A stretch of DNA of 64,000 bases from Paenibacillus kyungheensis (GTDB lineage: Bacteria; Bacillota; Bacilli; Paenibacillales; Paenibacillaceae): assembly GCF_028606985.1 (NCBI RefSeq), contig NZ_CP117416.1, positions 1,588,001 to 1,652,000 of the forward strand, written 5' to 3'. How positions within the stretch are numbered: the stretch's first letter is position 1; each line of letters opens with the position of its first letter. The notes under the pieces were generated by a model. It worked only from the letters and a program-made list of their open reading frames with translations. It was not told the origin of the DNA and did not search any database. This document shows, piece after piece, positions 41,337 to 50,445 of the stretch. The position numbers and the translations under genes were made by a program.

Positions 41337-42790
41337 TGAATTCTAGTACGTATTCCTATACTCATTACGAAGCATCGTTAGCCCGTCAACCTATTCCGTC
41401 TGATTCGCAGAAAATCTTGCCTTTAGCTAAACCTTTTGTTAAAGGATATCAATACTTAGGGTATGCTCTATCTGTTATTATGACTCATGAAGAGTGTTTG
41501 CCGTGGGTGTATCATCAATTTATCCAGTTAAGTTCTCCTAATTACCAGTGGGTTGATTTTTACCATCCACATGACTTTAGTGATTACCCCTGGTTGGAGA
41601 CGAATGAGACCGATTGTGCAGATCTGAATGCAGAGCAATTGATTCATACATGGATACAGCTTATTAATGAAGAAAAGTATCTGGTGATGTTTATTGATGA
41701 ATTTTATTTGTCCCATACTGCTTTTTATCAAGAAGAGCATTATTCTCATGATATTATGCTACATGGATATGATTTGGAGCAGGGTATATTCTGGGCAAGC
41801 GGATACAATCGTGATTTTCAATATGGAGAGTATTCTATTCCTATCGAAGAAGTGCTAGCAGCTCATTTCTCATTTCAAGAATCGCATAAGCGTCTCATTA
41901 CGATTCGCTATCAGCAAGCACCTGTACATTCTCCCAAAGTGATCGCTGTAGTTGTTACATTAGACGGTCTGATTGAACAGTTGCAAGACTATGTAGATTC
42001 TCGTCCTTCATCTTGGAGACGCAATGATATTCAGCAAGCCAGCGCCCACTTTTATGGTATGGAAATCTATGATATTTTACAAAATAGTATTCAGAACTTT
42101 ATCGATAATCATATCAAAGCCGATATTCGGGCATTCCATATCTGGTACGAACACAAAGAAGCGATGGAGCAACGATTAACGTATTTGATGCAAAATGTAA
42201 CAGGCTTACAAGCGATAGTAGAACAGCATCCTACACTGATGCCAGCGCTAAAAGAACTAACTCGTAAAGCAACGATTATTCGTAATCTATTGCTCAAATA
42301 CAATCGAAGTCACAATATAGCTAGCTTAGAGCGCGCGTCGCAAATGCTCTATACGATGCGTGGTGAAGAAGAAGTAGCCTTGCAAATGATGCTCACTGTG
42401 CTCAAGCAAAGTATTCAGCCTGTATCTGTATTGGAGCAATCGCGTGAATTAAAACGGCGTGTCGTAGATCGTCAGCTACGCAAAACGGTCGAAGACCGAT
42501 TGATAATCTTCGATCAATTAGAAAAGCTAGATCATCCTAATGAATGGATAGAAATTATGCTGATTATTGATCAACAGTTATGGGAACAGTTAGCTCAGAC
42601 TGATTCAGTACGGACAGATCGTCTGATTGCTTTCTGGTGCGAACTGCTTCAAACCAAACCGTGGGTAGCCAGTCAATATGATACATTACGTAATGTGGTA
42701 GAGCGAATGCAGAAGGTGGCACAAGATGAGCAAGTCAAAGCCCAGTTAGAGTATTGGCACACAACGATGACTGCTATTCGTTCTCAATAA
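41333..42790 (+). CDS. Large BtrH-like protein, apparently lacking catalytic residues
   Basis: A 485-residue protein with an N-terminal half that resembles the BtrH domain by eye: PFVKGYQYLGYALSVIM lines up with the region of C22 in the protein at 32480, and HYSHDIMLHGYDLEQGIFWA with its GHVIQLYGLD block. At the first site the Cys is absent, and the downstream Asp position reads ASGYNRD rather than VSDHF, so the triad looks lost while the His (about 139) remains. The C-terminal 270 residues are helical and charged. It overlaps the decarboxylase gene by 4 bases (ATGA). A binding, scaffolding or peptide-tailoring role is a guess. It is the last gene of the cluster. Confidence 0.72.
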   Translation: MMNSSTYSYTHYEASLARQPIPSDSQKILPLAKPFVKGYQYLGYALSVIMTHEECLPWVYHQFIQLSSPNYQWVDFYHPHDFSDYPWLETNETDCADLNAEQLIHTWIQLINEEKYLVMFIDEFYLSHTAFYQEEHYSHDIMLHGYDLEQGIFWASGYNRDFQYGEYSIPIEEVLAAHFSFQESHKRLITIRYQQAPVHSPKVIAVVVTLDGLIEQLQDYVDSRPSSWRRNDIQQASAHFYGMEIYDILQNSIQNFIDNHIKADIRAFHIWYEHKEAMEQRLTYLMQNVTGLQAIVEQHPTLMPALKELTRKATIIRNLLLKYNRSHNIASLERASQMLYTMRGEEEVALQMMLTVLKQSIQPVSVLEQSRELKRRVVDRQLRKTVEDRLIIFDQLEKLDHPNEWIEIMLIIDQQLWEQLAQTDSVRTDRLIAFWCELLQTKPWVASQYDTLRNVVERMQKVAQDEQVKAQLEYWHTTMTAIRSQ

Positions 42791-42835
42791 ATCATCAAGT
42801 GTATAGAATAATTCAGATTATTGACATGAAATCAT

Positions 42836-42888
42836 AAATAGCCGTAGGACTCTCTAATCATTAAGAGAATCCTACGGCTTATTTGATA
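42836..42888. terminator. Bidirectional terminator closing the biosynthetic cluster
   Basis: A stem of about 19 bp with one or two imperfections (AAATAGCCGTAGGACTCTCT with AGAGAATCCTACGGCTTATT) lies between the cluster's last gene and the convergent pectate lyase gene. T-rich sequence follows on both strands. Confidence 0.88.
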
Positions 42889-42901
42889 GGTAGAACTTAG
42901 A

Positions 42902-44185
42902 TTAGAGTTTACCAGCGCCTGCTTGAGCAGTCACAGTAGCTTTGACAGTCGTAGAAGCAGCAATTGCATCATATAACGTAGGCGTCCAACCTACATCTGT
43001 ACTCAGACCTGCACTGGTAGCAGCATTAATAGCGACTCCATTTAACAAAGTGCCTGTATCATACAGTGCAGTGCCTTTAAGTGGACTTGCGACTTGATCT
43101 GCGGTTAGGCCTGTTATATCAATCACATTATTTTGAGCGTAGATTTTGGAAGATTTGCCAATACCCCAGATATACAGGGTAGCATAAGCGCCTGTAGTAC
43201 TGCCTTGATAATAATTGTTATACACATGAATTTGTCCATAGCGTACGCGAGGAGTGCGTTGAACTGTATTTTTATAATAATTATGATGCAAAGTAGCACG
43301 TAATTTACCTTCATCACTGGTTGTACTATCACTTGAACCGATAATCGTAGTTTTGTCATGATCATGGAAATAGTTATAAGACAGAGTTAATAGATCAGCA
43401 CCATTGCTCATATCTACAGCACCATCATGATGTTGATATTCACGACCATAATATTCTCCATTGCCACTATCAGGATGAGCACCATCGTCAAATGTACAAT
43501 GATCTATCCATAAATGAGTAGCCCCTTTGATCGTGATACTATCATATTCAGAATTCCAATTGCCTGTACTGCCATCTGTAGGGTCCCATGATGGAAAATA
43601 ATCATAAGCATCTTGGAATTCAATATTACGAATAATAATATTGTCTGTACCGCTTTTTACCTGAAAATTAACACCATTGATAATAGCATTGGTACCTTTA
43701 CCTACAATCGTAGTGTTGGAAGGGATAGTAATACTTATTTGGCTAGCTTGATTTTTTTGCGAAGCTTTGCGAGCGTCTTCCTGTGTACCGGAAGGAACTT
43801 TAGACATTCCCCATGTTGCCGGATCATAAGCTTTGAGATAAGCATTAAAATCATAGCCAGCGTCTTTATAATCATTGGCACCGAGTGGTTGGTTGTTATC
43901 ATCTACATTAATATTAATTGTACCGCTTACATAAATGATTTTAGGAGTAGTATTAGTAGCACTTCCAAGCGCATCCACTAACTGTTTGCGATTGGTTACG
44001 GTGAATATATTCGCAGTGGTTGCTTTGGCACCGCCTGTAGTTCCACCAGAATAAGCTGCCCAGCCATTTTTAGTTCCTAATGTTTCTTTGCCTATATCTG
44101 TAGCCGCTTGTACCGAAGGATTCCAGACTGCTATTGATGAGAACATTAATAATGTAGCTAATCCTATACTCCATTTTTTATGCAT
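42902..44185 (-). CDS. Secreted pectate lyase, polysaccharide lyase family 1
   Basis: A 427-residue exported parallel beta-helix enzyme. The signal peptide (about 1-28) ends SVQAA. Family landmarks are THLWIDHCTFDDGAHPDSGN (calcium site), LTLSYNYFHDHDKTTIIGSS and the catalytic arginine region NTVQRTPRVRYGQIHVYNNYY. It cleaves polygalacturonate by calcium-dependent beta-elimination. AAGGAGG lies just before the ATG at 44185; open frame further upstream is not translated in my view. It stands alone, between the cluster terminator and the PPTase terminator, and complements the GH43 enzyme in pectin/arabinan use. Confidence 0.94.
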   Translation of the reverse strand: MHKKWSIGLATLLMFSSIAVWNPSVQAATDIGKETLGTKNGWAAYSGGTTGGAKATTANIFTVTNRKQLVDALGSATNTTPKIIYVSGTININVDDNNQPLGANDYKDAGYDFNAYLKAYDPATWGMSKVPSGTQEDARKASQKNQASQISITIPSNTTIVGKGTNAIINGVNFQVKSGTDNIIIRNIEFQDAYDYFPSWDPTDGSTGNWNSEYDSITIKGATHLWIDHCTFDDGAHPDSGNGEYYGREYQHHDGAVDMSNGADLLTLSYNYFHDHDKTTIIGSSDSTTSDEGKLRATLHHNYYKNTVQRTPRVRYGQIHVYNNYYQGSTTGAYATLYIWGIGKSSKIYAQNNVIDITGLTADQVASPLKGTALYDTGTLLNGVAINAATSAGLSTDVGWTPTLYDAIAASTTVKATVTAQAGAGKL

Positions 44186-44395
44186 ACATCTTATTCCTCC
44201 TTGAGTATATACAATCGTATCCATATCATAAGCAAGACAATAGTAAGCGCGACAAGTGAATAAGCAGATGAGGTTAAAAAGAAAGCCCGGGTACTTTTTT
44301 TCTAACCACCTATACAGCGTAATCATTTTTACATAAAGTGACAATATAAGAATAAATACGTAAATATAAGTGTAAATGATTACATATAGAAAACA
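44186..44395. other. Upstream region of the pectate lyase gene
   Basis: About 210 bases between the PPTase terminator and the pectate lyase start should hold the lyase promoter on the minus strand. I see no cre match or clear operator here. Confidence 0.45.
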
Positions 44396-44442
44396 CAAAA
44401 AAGACCTTTGTTATAGAGGATATATCACAAAGATCCTTTTAA
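44396..44442 (-). terminator. Terminator of the PPTase gene
   Basis: Read on the minus strand, AAAGGATCTTTGT and ACAAAGGTCTTTTTT form an imperfect 12-bp stem followed by a T-run. It separates the PPTase gene from the pectate lyase gene. Confidence 0.65.
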
Positions 44443-44548
44443 ATCATAGGAATTAGATGTTATGATTATAGAAGTGTATAATACATAGTTATACAAATTG
44501 CATAAAAATAAACTTAAATTTGAACTAAATGCTCCCATATGTATAAAA

Positions 44549-45232
44549 TTACGGAATTAGTTCAGTCCAATCTAGCATCACGAGCGGAAGAGGACCTAAC
44601 GGTTCTGCTGCACAGACGGCTAATTTGTACTGTGAATCGATAGAAATATGACGGAAAAAACTTGGGGTGTCGATTGGTTTCGTAGAAGTCACTTGATAGT
44701 TTTGGATATCATCTTGCAAAATAGAGAATGAATCTAACGGAATCGAAAGCCCTTTGCCTACAAATTTGATGTAGCTTTCTTTTAATGTCCATAATTCATA
44801 AAAAGTCTGTAGCTGTCGATCTTCCGGTGCATTCAATACCAATTGATATTCATCAGGAGTATAGAATCGCTTGGCTATTCCAAAATCTATCGGACGTACC
44901 TGTTCAATATCAATACCTACGGGAACATCACCATCAACACATACAATCCAGTTACCTGCATGGGATACATTAAAATGAATATGGGGATAGTTGCGTAAGT
45001 AAGGCTTGCCATACTTATTTTTGTCTAACTGAATCTGATCATCTTGCAAATGATAATGGGTACGTAATCTATATAAAATAAGCAGTTCTCCTATTAATCC
45101 ACGCTGAGCATCTTGCTGTCGAACAAATTTCAAAGAAGCTTCTTTTCTTGCAGATGATACTTTACTACGTAACATATCCATATCTTCTAACGATAATAAA
45201 TCAGGCAGATGTATCCCTGTCACTGTAATCAA
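44549..45232 (-). CDS. sfp: 4'-phosphopantetheinyl transferase, Sfp type
   Basis: A 227-residue Sfp-class enzyme. The three family motifs are present: HIHFNVSHAGNWIVCVD, the magnesium-binding VGIDIEQVRP and the C-terminal YELWTLKESYIKFVGKGLS. It moves 4'-phosphopantetheine from CoA on to carrier-protein serines. The start is TTG at 45232 with GGGGAG 8 bases upstream. It lies 1.8 kb from the end of the two-ACP cluster and on the opposite strand, so it can supply active carriers there, though Sfp enzymes usually serve all secondary-metabolite carriers of a cell. It is divergent from the esterase gene. Confidence 0.96.
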   Translation of the reverse strand: MITVTGIHLPDLLSLEDMDMLRSKVSSARKEASLKFVRQQDAQRGLIGELLILYRLRTHYHLQDDQIQLDKNKYGKPYLRNYPHIHFNVSHAGNWIVCVDGDVPVGIDIEQVRPIDFGIAKRFYTPDEYQLVLNAPEDRQLQTFYELWTLKESYIKFVGKGLSIPLDSFSILQDDIQNYQVTSTKPIDTPSFFRHISIDSQYKLAVCAAEPLGPLPLVMLDWTELIP

Positions 45233-45330
45233 TCTCTCGTCTCCCCACTTTCGAGTTTGGCTCTATTGCTATATAAAGAAATGGTTCTGTTGTCTAAATT
45301 ATACAATATCATTTTCAAGGAGGAAACATT

Positions 45331-46185
45331 GTGCCAGAAATCAAACATTTAGCTCATCAGACCGAGGACGGTTATTTTGTTCAGTTGATTCCAGACGTTC
45401 AATTTGCTCGTTTTGCAAATGGACAATCATTAAAAATGAATATCTTGCGTCCAGTTTCTCATTTACCATTGCCGTTAATCGTCTGGGTTGTCGGTGGAGC
45501 TTGGGTAGATATCGATCCTTACAAGCATATTCCTGCTCTTTCCAAATTAGCCCGTCAAGGATATGTGATCGCTTGTGTAGAATACCGAACAGTCAACAAA
45601 GCACCTTTTCCTGCGCAATTAGAAGATATCAAAACAGCGATACGTTTTTTACGTGCTCATGCGCTTGATTATCATATCGATCCAGAACATATCGGCATCT
45701 GGGGACACTCTGCAGGTGCTCATTTATCTGCATTAGTAGGTGTAACTGGAGACCAATCCGAATGGGATCAACAAGGACAATGGCAAGGTTATTCCAGTAG
45801 TGTCAAAGCGGTAGTCGATTTTGCAGGTCCGGTTGATATTCAGGCAGATTTCCAGAGTGAATACGAATTGCCTGTAATCTCGTTACTGATGGGTGGACCT
45901 TTACGACATAAAATAGACACAGCAGATCAATCCAATCCGATTCATCATCTTTCTTCTCATATTCCTGCTCAAGTACCGCCGTTTTTGATTATGCATGGAG
46001 ATCAAGATCAAGTGGTACCGCTACGTCAAAGTCAGTTTTTGTATGATGCGTTAGCAGCGATGTCTGCGGAAGTGGATCTATATATTTTGGAAGGTGTCGG
46101 TCATTCTTCGACTACTTTTATGACTCGAAATGATGTACTTGAAATTGTAAGTGAATTTTTTGCGCTACATTTGAAAGGATCATGA
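45331..46185 (+). CDS. Alpha/beta-hydrolase, esterase/lipase (BD-FAE-like)
   Basis: A 284-residue hydrolase without signal peptide. The oxyanion-hole region is IVWVVGGAWVDIDPYKH, in which the common HGGG is replaced by VGGA. The nucleophile Ser is in GIWGHSAGAHLSAL, the Asp in IMHGDQDQVVPLRQS and the His in LEGVGHSSTTF. This order matches the esterase/feruloyl-esterase-like group. The start is GTG with AAGGAGG 8 bases upstream. It might deacylate plant oligosaccharides or be unrelated to its neighbours. Confidence 0.9.
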   Translation: MPEIKHLAHQTEDGYFVQLIPDVQFARFANGQSLKMNILRPVSHLPLPLIVWVVGGAWVDIDPYKHIPALSKLARQGYVIACVEYRTVNKAPFPAQLEDIKTAIRFLRAHALDYHIDPEHIGIWGHSAGAHLSALVGVTGDQSEWDQQGQWQGYSSSVKAVVDFAGPVDIQADFQSEYELPVISLLMGGPLRHKIDTADQSNPIHHLSSHIPAQVPPFLIMHGDQDQVVPLRQSQFLYDALAAMSAEVDLYILEGVGHSSTTFMTRNDVLEIVSEFFALHLKGS

Positions 46186-46285
46186 CCAATATAGGTTAAT
46201 AGTAAAGTAGACCATCATCACCAGTCCAAACAGTTCATCATTGCTTTACATTAAGGGCATAAGAAAGATTGAGAGGGATAGACCA

Positions 46286-49200
46286 TTGGACAATCATGAA
46301 CATGAAATTCTTCAAAACCTGATATCTGAAAGTGGTGCGTACCGATCTCTTTTTGAATACCACCCTGATGCGATATACGTTATGGACAAAAAGGGAAATT
46401 ACATTTATATCAATCCAGGTGTAGAGAAGATTTCAGGTTATACCATAGATATGCTAGAACATGTTGATAACAATAGAATTTTTGGAGAAGAACGTACTGA
46501 TATACGTTCTCCCTATGTTGCAGAAGTATTGGAGGGCAAATCTGTTCAATTTCAGACTCAAATTTACCATCGACAAGGGCATTTGATTGATCTAGATGTT
46601 ACATATACACCGATCGTAATTCAGGAAGAAATTGTAGGGATTTATGGAATTGCCAAAGATATCACTTCACGCAACAATATCGAACAAAAGTTCAAAGAAG
46701 CTGAACGGATGTATCGATTAATTTCTGAAAATGCAGATGATTTGATTACTTGCTCGGATGCAGAAGGTAGAATTACATACATTTCGCCCTCTGTAGAAAA
46801 GATTCTAGGGTATTTACCTTCGGAATTAATACAAATGTTATCTACCGATTTAATCTATCCAGAAGATATTTTGCAGTTAGAACCTCCATTTCAATCTCGC
46901 AAAGCGGTTGAGATTCGTTGTATATGCAAAGACAAAACGTATAAATGGATCGAACTTACAGTCAAAGCGATTACAGATGAGCATGGAGAAATATGTCAAT
47001 ATATGGGGATAGGACGCGATATTACTGCCCGTAAGCAATCGGAAGAAGAACTTCGCAAAAGTGAAGAACGATTAGCACTGGCACAAAGTATCGCAGGCTT
47101 TGGATACTGGGATTGGAATTTGGACACACAGGAATTAATCTGTTCAGAGCAATTTCTGGCTATTTTAGGATTAGAATCTCCATCTGCTAAATTGTTATAT
47201 CGTCATTTTTTGGCAATGGTACATTATGATGATCGTGATAAAGTACGGACTGCTTTTCGGCAATCGGTGGCTCAAGAACATATCAATATCGAATGTAGAT
47301 TGGTCGATCGCACTAATCAGATCAAAACAGTGAATATTCAGGGAACTCTGGTGACCGATGATCAAGATGGTACACGCCAAATCGTAGGTACTATTCAAGA
47401 CATAACAGAAAGTCGTCTGATGGAAGATCTGATTCGTGAAAGTGAACGGCAATATCGTATGCTGTCCAATAATACATTGGACTTGATTTCTTCGCATACC
47501 GCAGACGAACATTTGAGTTTTGTATATACATCTGCTTCTGTGAAAAAGTTGCTTGGTTATACAAGCGAAGAACTGATCGGCAAAAGTGCTTATCTTTTTT
47601 ATCATCCTGAAGATTTTCAAAATGTACGCGATTATATCAACGGGATTACAACAGTCACAGAGCACAATGAGCAACAGACGGTACATTATCGTTTTCAACA
47701 CAAAGCAGGTCATTATATCTGGTTAGAGAGTACAGCAACGTATACTCCTAGTCAGGTTGAAGGAATCAAGGGCACAGTGATCGCTGTATCCAGAGATGTA
47801 ACCGATCGGAAATTAGCTGAACAGCGTCTACAAGAAAGCGAACAGCGTTACAAATCACTTGTCGAATACAATCCTTCGGGTGTCTATACATTTGATCTAC
47901 AAGGTCGTTTATTTAATCTTAATCCTGTTGCCGAAATTCAAAGTGGATATGATCGCACAGAACTGAAAAATATCTACTTTGCCGAGTTGATTCATTCTGA
48001 TCTACGTGAACAAGCATTAGATCATTTCAACAAAGCCAAAATGGGATTACCACAAAATTACGAGACGACTTTAGTACATCATACCGGTCATCAAATAGAA
48101 GTGAATATTACAAATGTACCTATTATCGTAAGTGGCGAGATTACAGGTGTATTCGGAATAGCGACAGATATTACAGAAAGCAAAAAGTATGTCGAACAGA
48201 TTAAAAAGATCAGTGATGAGTACAACTTAATTTTGAGTTCTGTCTCAGAGGGCATTTATGGAGTAGACACTGAAGGCAATGGTATCTTTTTGAATGCAGC
48301 AGCATCTTCTATGTTAGGCGTGTCCAAAGAAGAATTTATAGGATCACCTGTACACGATGTGTTAATGCATACCAGAGCAGATGGAGAGCCGTATGCTCTT
48401 GCTCATCATCCAGTAGAGTTAACGATGCAAGACAGCATTTCAAGACGGGTAACAGAAGATGTGTTTTTTCGCCGGGATGGTTCTAGCTTTTTTGCTTCTT
48501 ATCAGACCAATGCGTTGCGAGATCGAGATCAGATTATAGGTGTAGTGGTTGTGTTCAGCGATCGCACGAATGAGAAAGCAATTATCGAAGCAAAAGAATC
48601 GGCAGAGCGGGTTGCTTACGCGAAGTCACAATTTATTTCGATGATGAGCCATGAGATTCGTACACCGATGAACGGGATTGTCGGTATGGCTGAATTGATG
48701 CTTGATCTTGATCTCAATGAAGAACAAGCTAGTTATATTCATATTATTCGCCAGAGTGGTAATGAATTGATGCAGATTATTAATGATATTATGGATGTGC
48801 ATCGACTGGAAAATGGAAATGTAGAACTGGAACAAAATGTGTTTGATCTTCATGAGTTAATCAATGAAGTCTATCAATGGTTTTTACCTACAGCCCAAAG
48901 TAAACATCTGCGATTTGAAAAAAATATAGAGCAGGAAGTTCCCAAACTCGCTCGTGGCGATATGCCTCGCATTAAGCAGGTACTGGTCAATATTATCGGT
49001 AATGCGATTAAGTTTACAGAAAAAGGAAATATTCGGATTAGCGCTGGCATTTCTTATATGTCGCAAGATGATGGAATGATGTTGCACTTCCGCATTACGG
49101 ATACAGGCATAGGCATACCAGCAGATAAATTAAATGAATTATTTCATTCATTCTCGCAGGTACATCCGGTTATGAATCGGCGTTATGGAGGAACAGGACT

Positions 49201-49315
49201 AGGATTGTTTATTTGCAAAAATCTGATCGAGCTGATGAATGGAACGATTGGAGTCGAAAGTCAAGAACATCATGGATCTACATTCTATTTTAGTATTCCA
49301 TTACAACTGAATTAA
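46286..49315 (+). CDS. Soluble sensor histidine kinase with six PAS domains
   Basis: A kinase of about 1009 residues without membrane helices. Six successive PAS domains can be counted, beginning near YRSLFEYHPDAIYVMDKKGN, YRLISENADDLITCSDAEG, AQSIAGFGYWDWNLDTQE, YRMLSNNTLDLISSHTADE, YKSLVEYNPSGVYTFDLQG and YNLILSSVSEGIYGVDTEG, several separated by PAC-like DITxRK linkers. A HisKA domain follows with the acceptor His in FISMMSHEIRTPMNG, then the ATPase with NIIGNAIKFTEKG, DTGIGIPAD and GGTGLGLFICK. There is no receiver domain and no neighbouring response regulator. TTG at 46286 follows GAGAGGG; an earlier TTG at 46241 is possible. Ligand and partner are unknown. Confidence 0.93.
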   Translation: MDNHEHEILQNLISESGAYRSLFEYHPDAIYVMDKKGNYIYINPGVEKISGYTIDMLEHVDNNRIFGEERTDIRSPYVAEVLEGKSVQFQTQIYHRQGHLIDLDVTYTPIVIQEEIVGIYGIAKDITSRNNIEQKFKEAERMYRLISENADDLITCSDAEGRITYISPSVEKILGYLPSELIQMLSTDLIYPEDILQLEPPFQSRKAVEIRCICKDKTYKWIELTVKAITDEHGEICQYMGIGRDITARKQSEEELRKSEERLALAQSIAGFGYWDWNLDTQELICSEQFLAILGLESPSAKLLYRHFLAMVHYDDRDKVRTAFRQSVAQEHINIECRLVDRTNQIKTVNIQGTLVTDDQDGTRQIVGTIQDITESRLMEDLIRESERQYRMLSNNTLDLISSHTADEHLSFVYTSASVKKLLGYTSEELIGKSAYLFYHPEDFQNVRDYINGITTVTEHNEQQTVHYRFQHKAGHYIWLESTATYTPSQVEGIKGTVIAVSRDVTDRKLAEQRLQESEQRYKSLVEYNPSGVYTFDLQGRLFNLNPVAEIQSGYDRTELKNIYFAELIHSDLREQALDHFNKAKMGLPQNYETTLVHHTGHQIEVNITNVPIIVSGEITGVFGIATDITESKKYVEQIKKISDEYNLILSSVSEGIYGVDTEGNGIFLNAAASSMLGVSKEEFIGSPVHDVLMHTRADGEPYALAHHPVELTMQDSISRRVTEDVFFRRDGSSFFASYQTNALRDRDQIIGVVVVFSDRTNEKAIIEAKESAERVAYAKSQFISMMSHEIRTPMNGIVGMAELMLDLDLNEEQASYIHIIRQSGNELMQIINDIMDVHRLENGNVELEQNVFDLHELINEVYQWFLPTAQSKHLRFEKNIEQEVPKLARGDMPRIKQVLVNIIGNAIKFTEKGNIRISAGISYMSQDDGMMLHFRITDTGIGIPADKLNELFHSFSQVHPVMNRRYGGTGLGLFICKNLIELMNGTIGVESQEHHGSTFYFSIPLQLN

Positions 49316-49323
49316 ATATAAAG

Positions 49324-49372
49324 AAACCTGTTAAGAGGCATACCATCAACGATGCTTCTTAACAGGTTTTTT
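49324..49372. terminator. Terminator between the PAS kinase and degV genes
   Basis: AAACCTGTTAAGAGGCAT and ATGCTTCTTAACAGGTTT form an 18-base stem with one bulge or mismatch, followed by TTTT. The convergent degV gene may use it too. Confidence 0.92.
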
Positions 49373-49409
49373 GCATATAACTAATAAATAAGTTAGCGTC
49401 TAATACTGA

Positions 49410-50267
49410 TCAATCCATTTTTCTAGCATACATAATAGCGATAGTCTGAGGGCCACAATGACTGGAAATAACGCAGCCAGCTTCAGTAATCATAACTTGA
49501 CGAGCATCGGTTTGTTCACGCAATACAGCTTGCATATGTCTTGCTTCTGCTTCTGCAAATGAGTGAACTACAAAAATAACATCTTGATCGATAGCATGTC
49601 GATGAGCCAGTGTATTGCGAAGAAGTTGTTCGACTGCTTTTTCACGCTTGCCTCGTATTTTATAAGCCGGCACAAGTGTACCCTGTGTAGTTACTTGAAT
49701 AACCGGACGAATTTTGAGCAAGCTACCAATCAAGTTTTGCATTCCTGAACAGCGTCCACCTTTGTACAAATACTCTAAAGAGTCGATAGCGAACTCGGTC
49801 TCTATTTGTGAACGCATGTATTCAAGTAACTGTACAATCTCTGTAACCGATTGCTGTTGGTGGATCGCTTGAACAGCTTTCATAACTAATAAGCCGATCG
49901 AACTGGATAAATTTAAAGAATCGACGATAGTGACCGCACCTGCGGGAAATGTATTTGCGGCAAGATGCGCATTCGCATACGTAGAAGAAAGCGCAGAGGA
50001 CAGACTAATATAAATAATCGTGTCACCATTGTCAATAACAGGCTGAAACGCTTGAATAAAATCAGCCGGGGAAGGTGCAGACGTTTTGGGTGTTTGTCCG
50101 GTCTGTTTTACTTTTTCATACAATTCGGCTGGGGTGATATCTATACCATCTCTGTATACTTCATCATTAAAATTCACATATAAAGGTACGACACCGATCT
50201 GATTTTCCTGTAACCATGTTTTCGGCAAATCGCAAGTACTATCTACAAACATACGAATAGATGTCAT
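49410..50267 (-). CDS. DegV family fatty-acid-binding protein
   Basis: A 285-residue cytosolic DegV protein. It begins IRMFVDSTCDLPKTWLQENQ, the canonical DegV start, and has the lipid head-group region GQTPKTSAPSPADFIQAFQ and IIYISLSSALSSTYANA. The C-terminal half carries YLYKGGRCSGMQNLIGSLLK. DegV proteins of Firmicutes bind fatty acids, and FakB members hand them to the kinase FakA; no fakA is in the window. AGGAGA lies about 6 bases before the ATG at 50267. Confidence 0.94.
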   Translation of the reverse strand: MTSIRMFVDSTCDLPKTWLQENQIGVVPLYVNFNDEVYRDGIDITPAELYEKVKQTGQTPKTSAPSPADFIQAFQPVIDNGDTIIYISLSSALSSTYANAHLAANTFPAGAVTIVDSLNLSSSIGLLVMKAVQAIHQQQSVTEIVQLLEYMRSQIETEFAIDSLEYLYKGGRCSGMQNLIGSLLKIRPVIQVTTQGTLVPAYKIRGKREKAVEQLLRNTLAHRHAIDQDVIFVVHSFAEAEARHMQAVLREQTDARQVMITEAGCVISSHCGPQTIAIMYARKMD

Positions 50268-50445
50268 AATAATCTCCTGTCTTTCAATCGAATCCAATTA
50301 TTCTATATACCTATAAGCATACATTCTAATAGTATATCATGATTCACAGTATACAAAAAAGCAGATAGTGACTGCTATCCACAAGAATAGAAGTTACTAC
50401 CTGCTACTAATATTACTTATCACTTACTTTAATCACACATCGCTT

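Noticed and set aside
29115-42790. NRPS, PKS or aminocyclitol (butirosin-type) cluster
   Set aside because: No adenylation, condensation or ketosynthase domains and no DOI synthase or aminotransferase genes were found, so a plain butirosin or NRPS label would be wrong.
50345-50405. Terminator after degV/DUF4190 region
   Set aside because: AGCAGATAGT and its partial complement form only a weak, interrupted stem without a good T-run.
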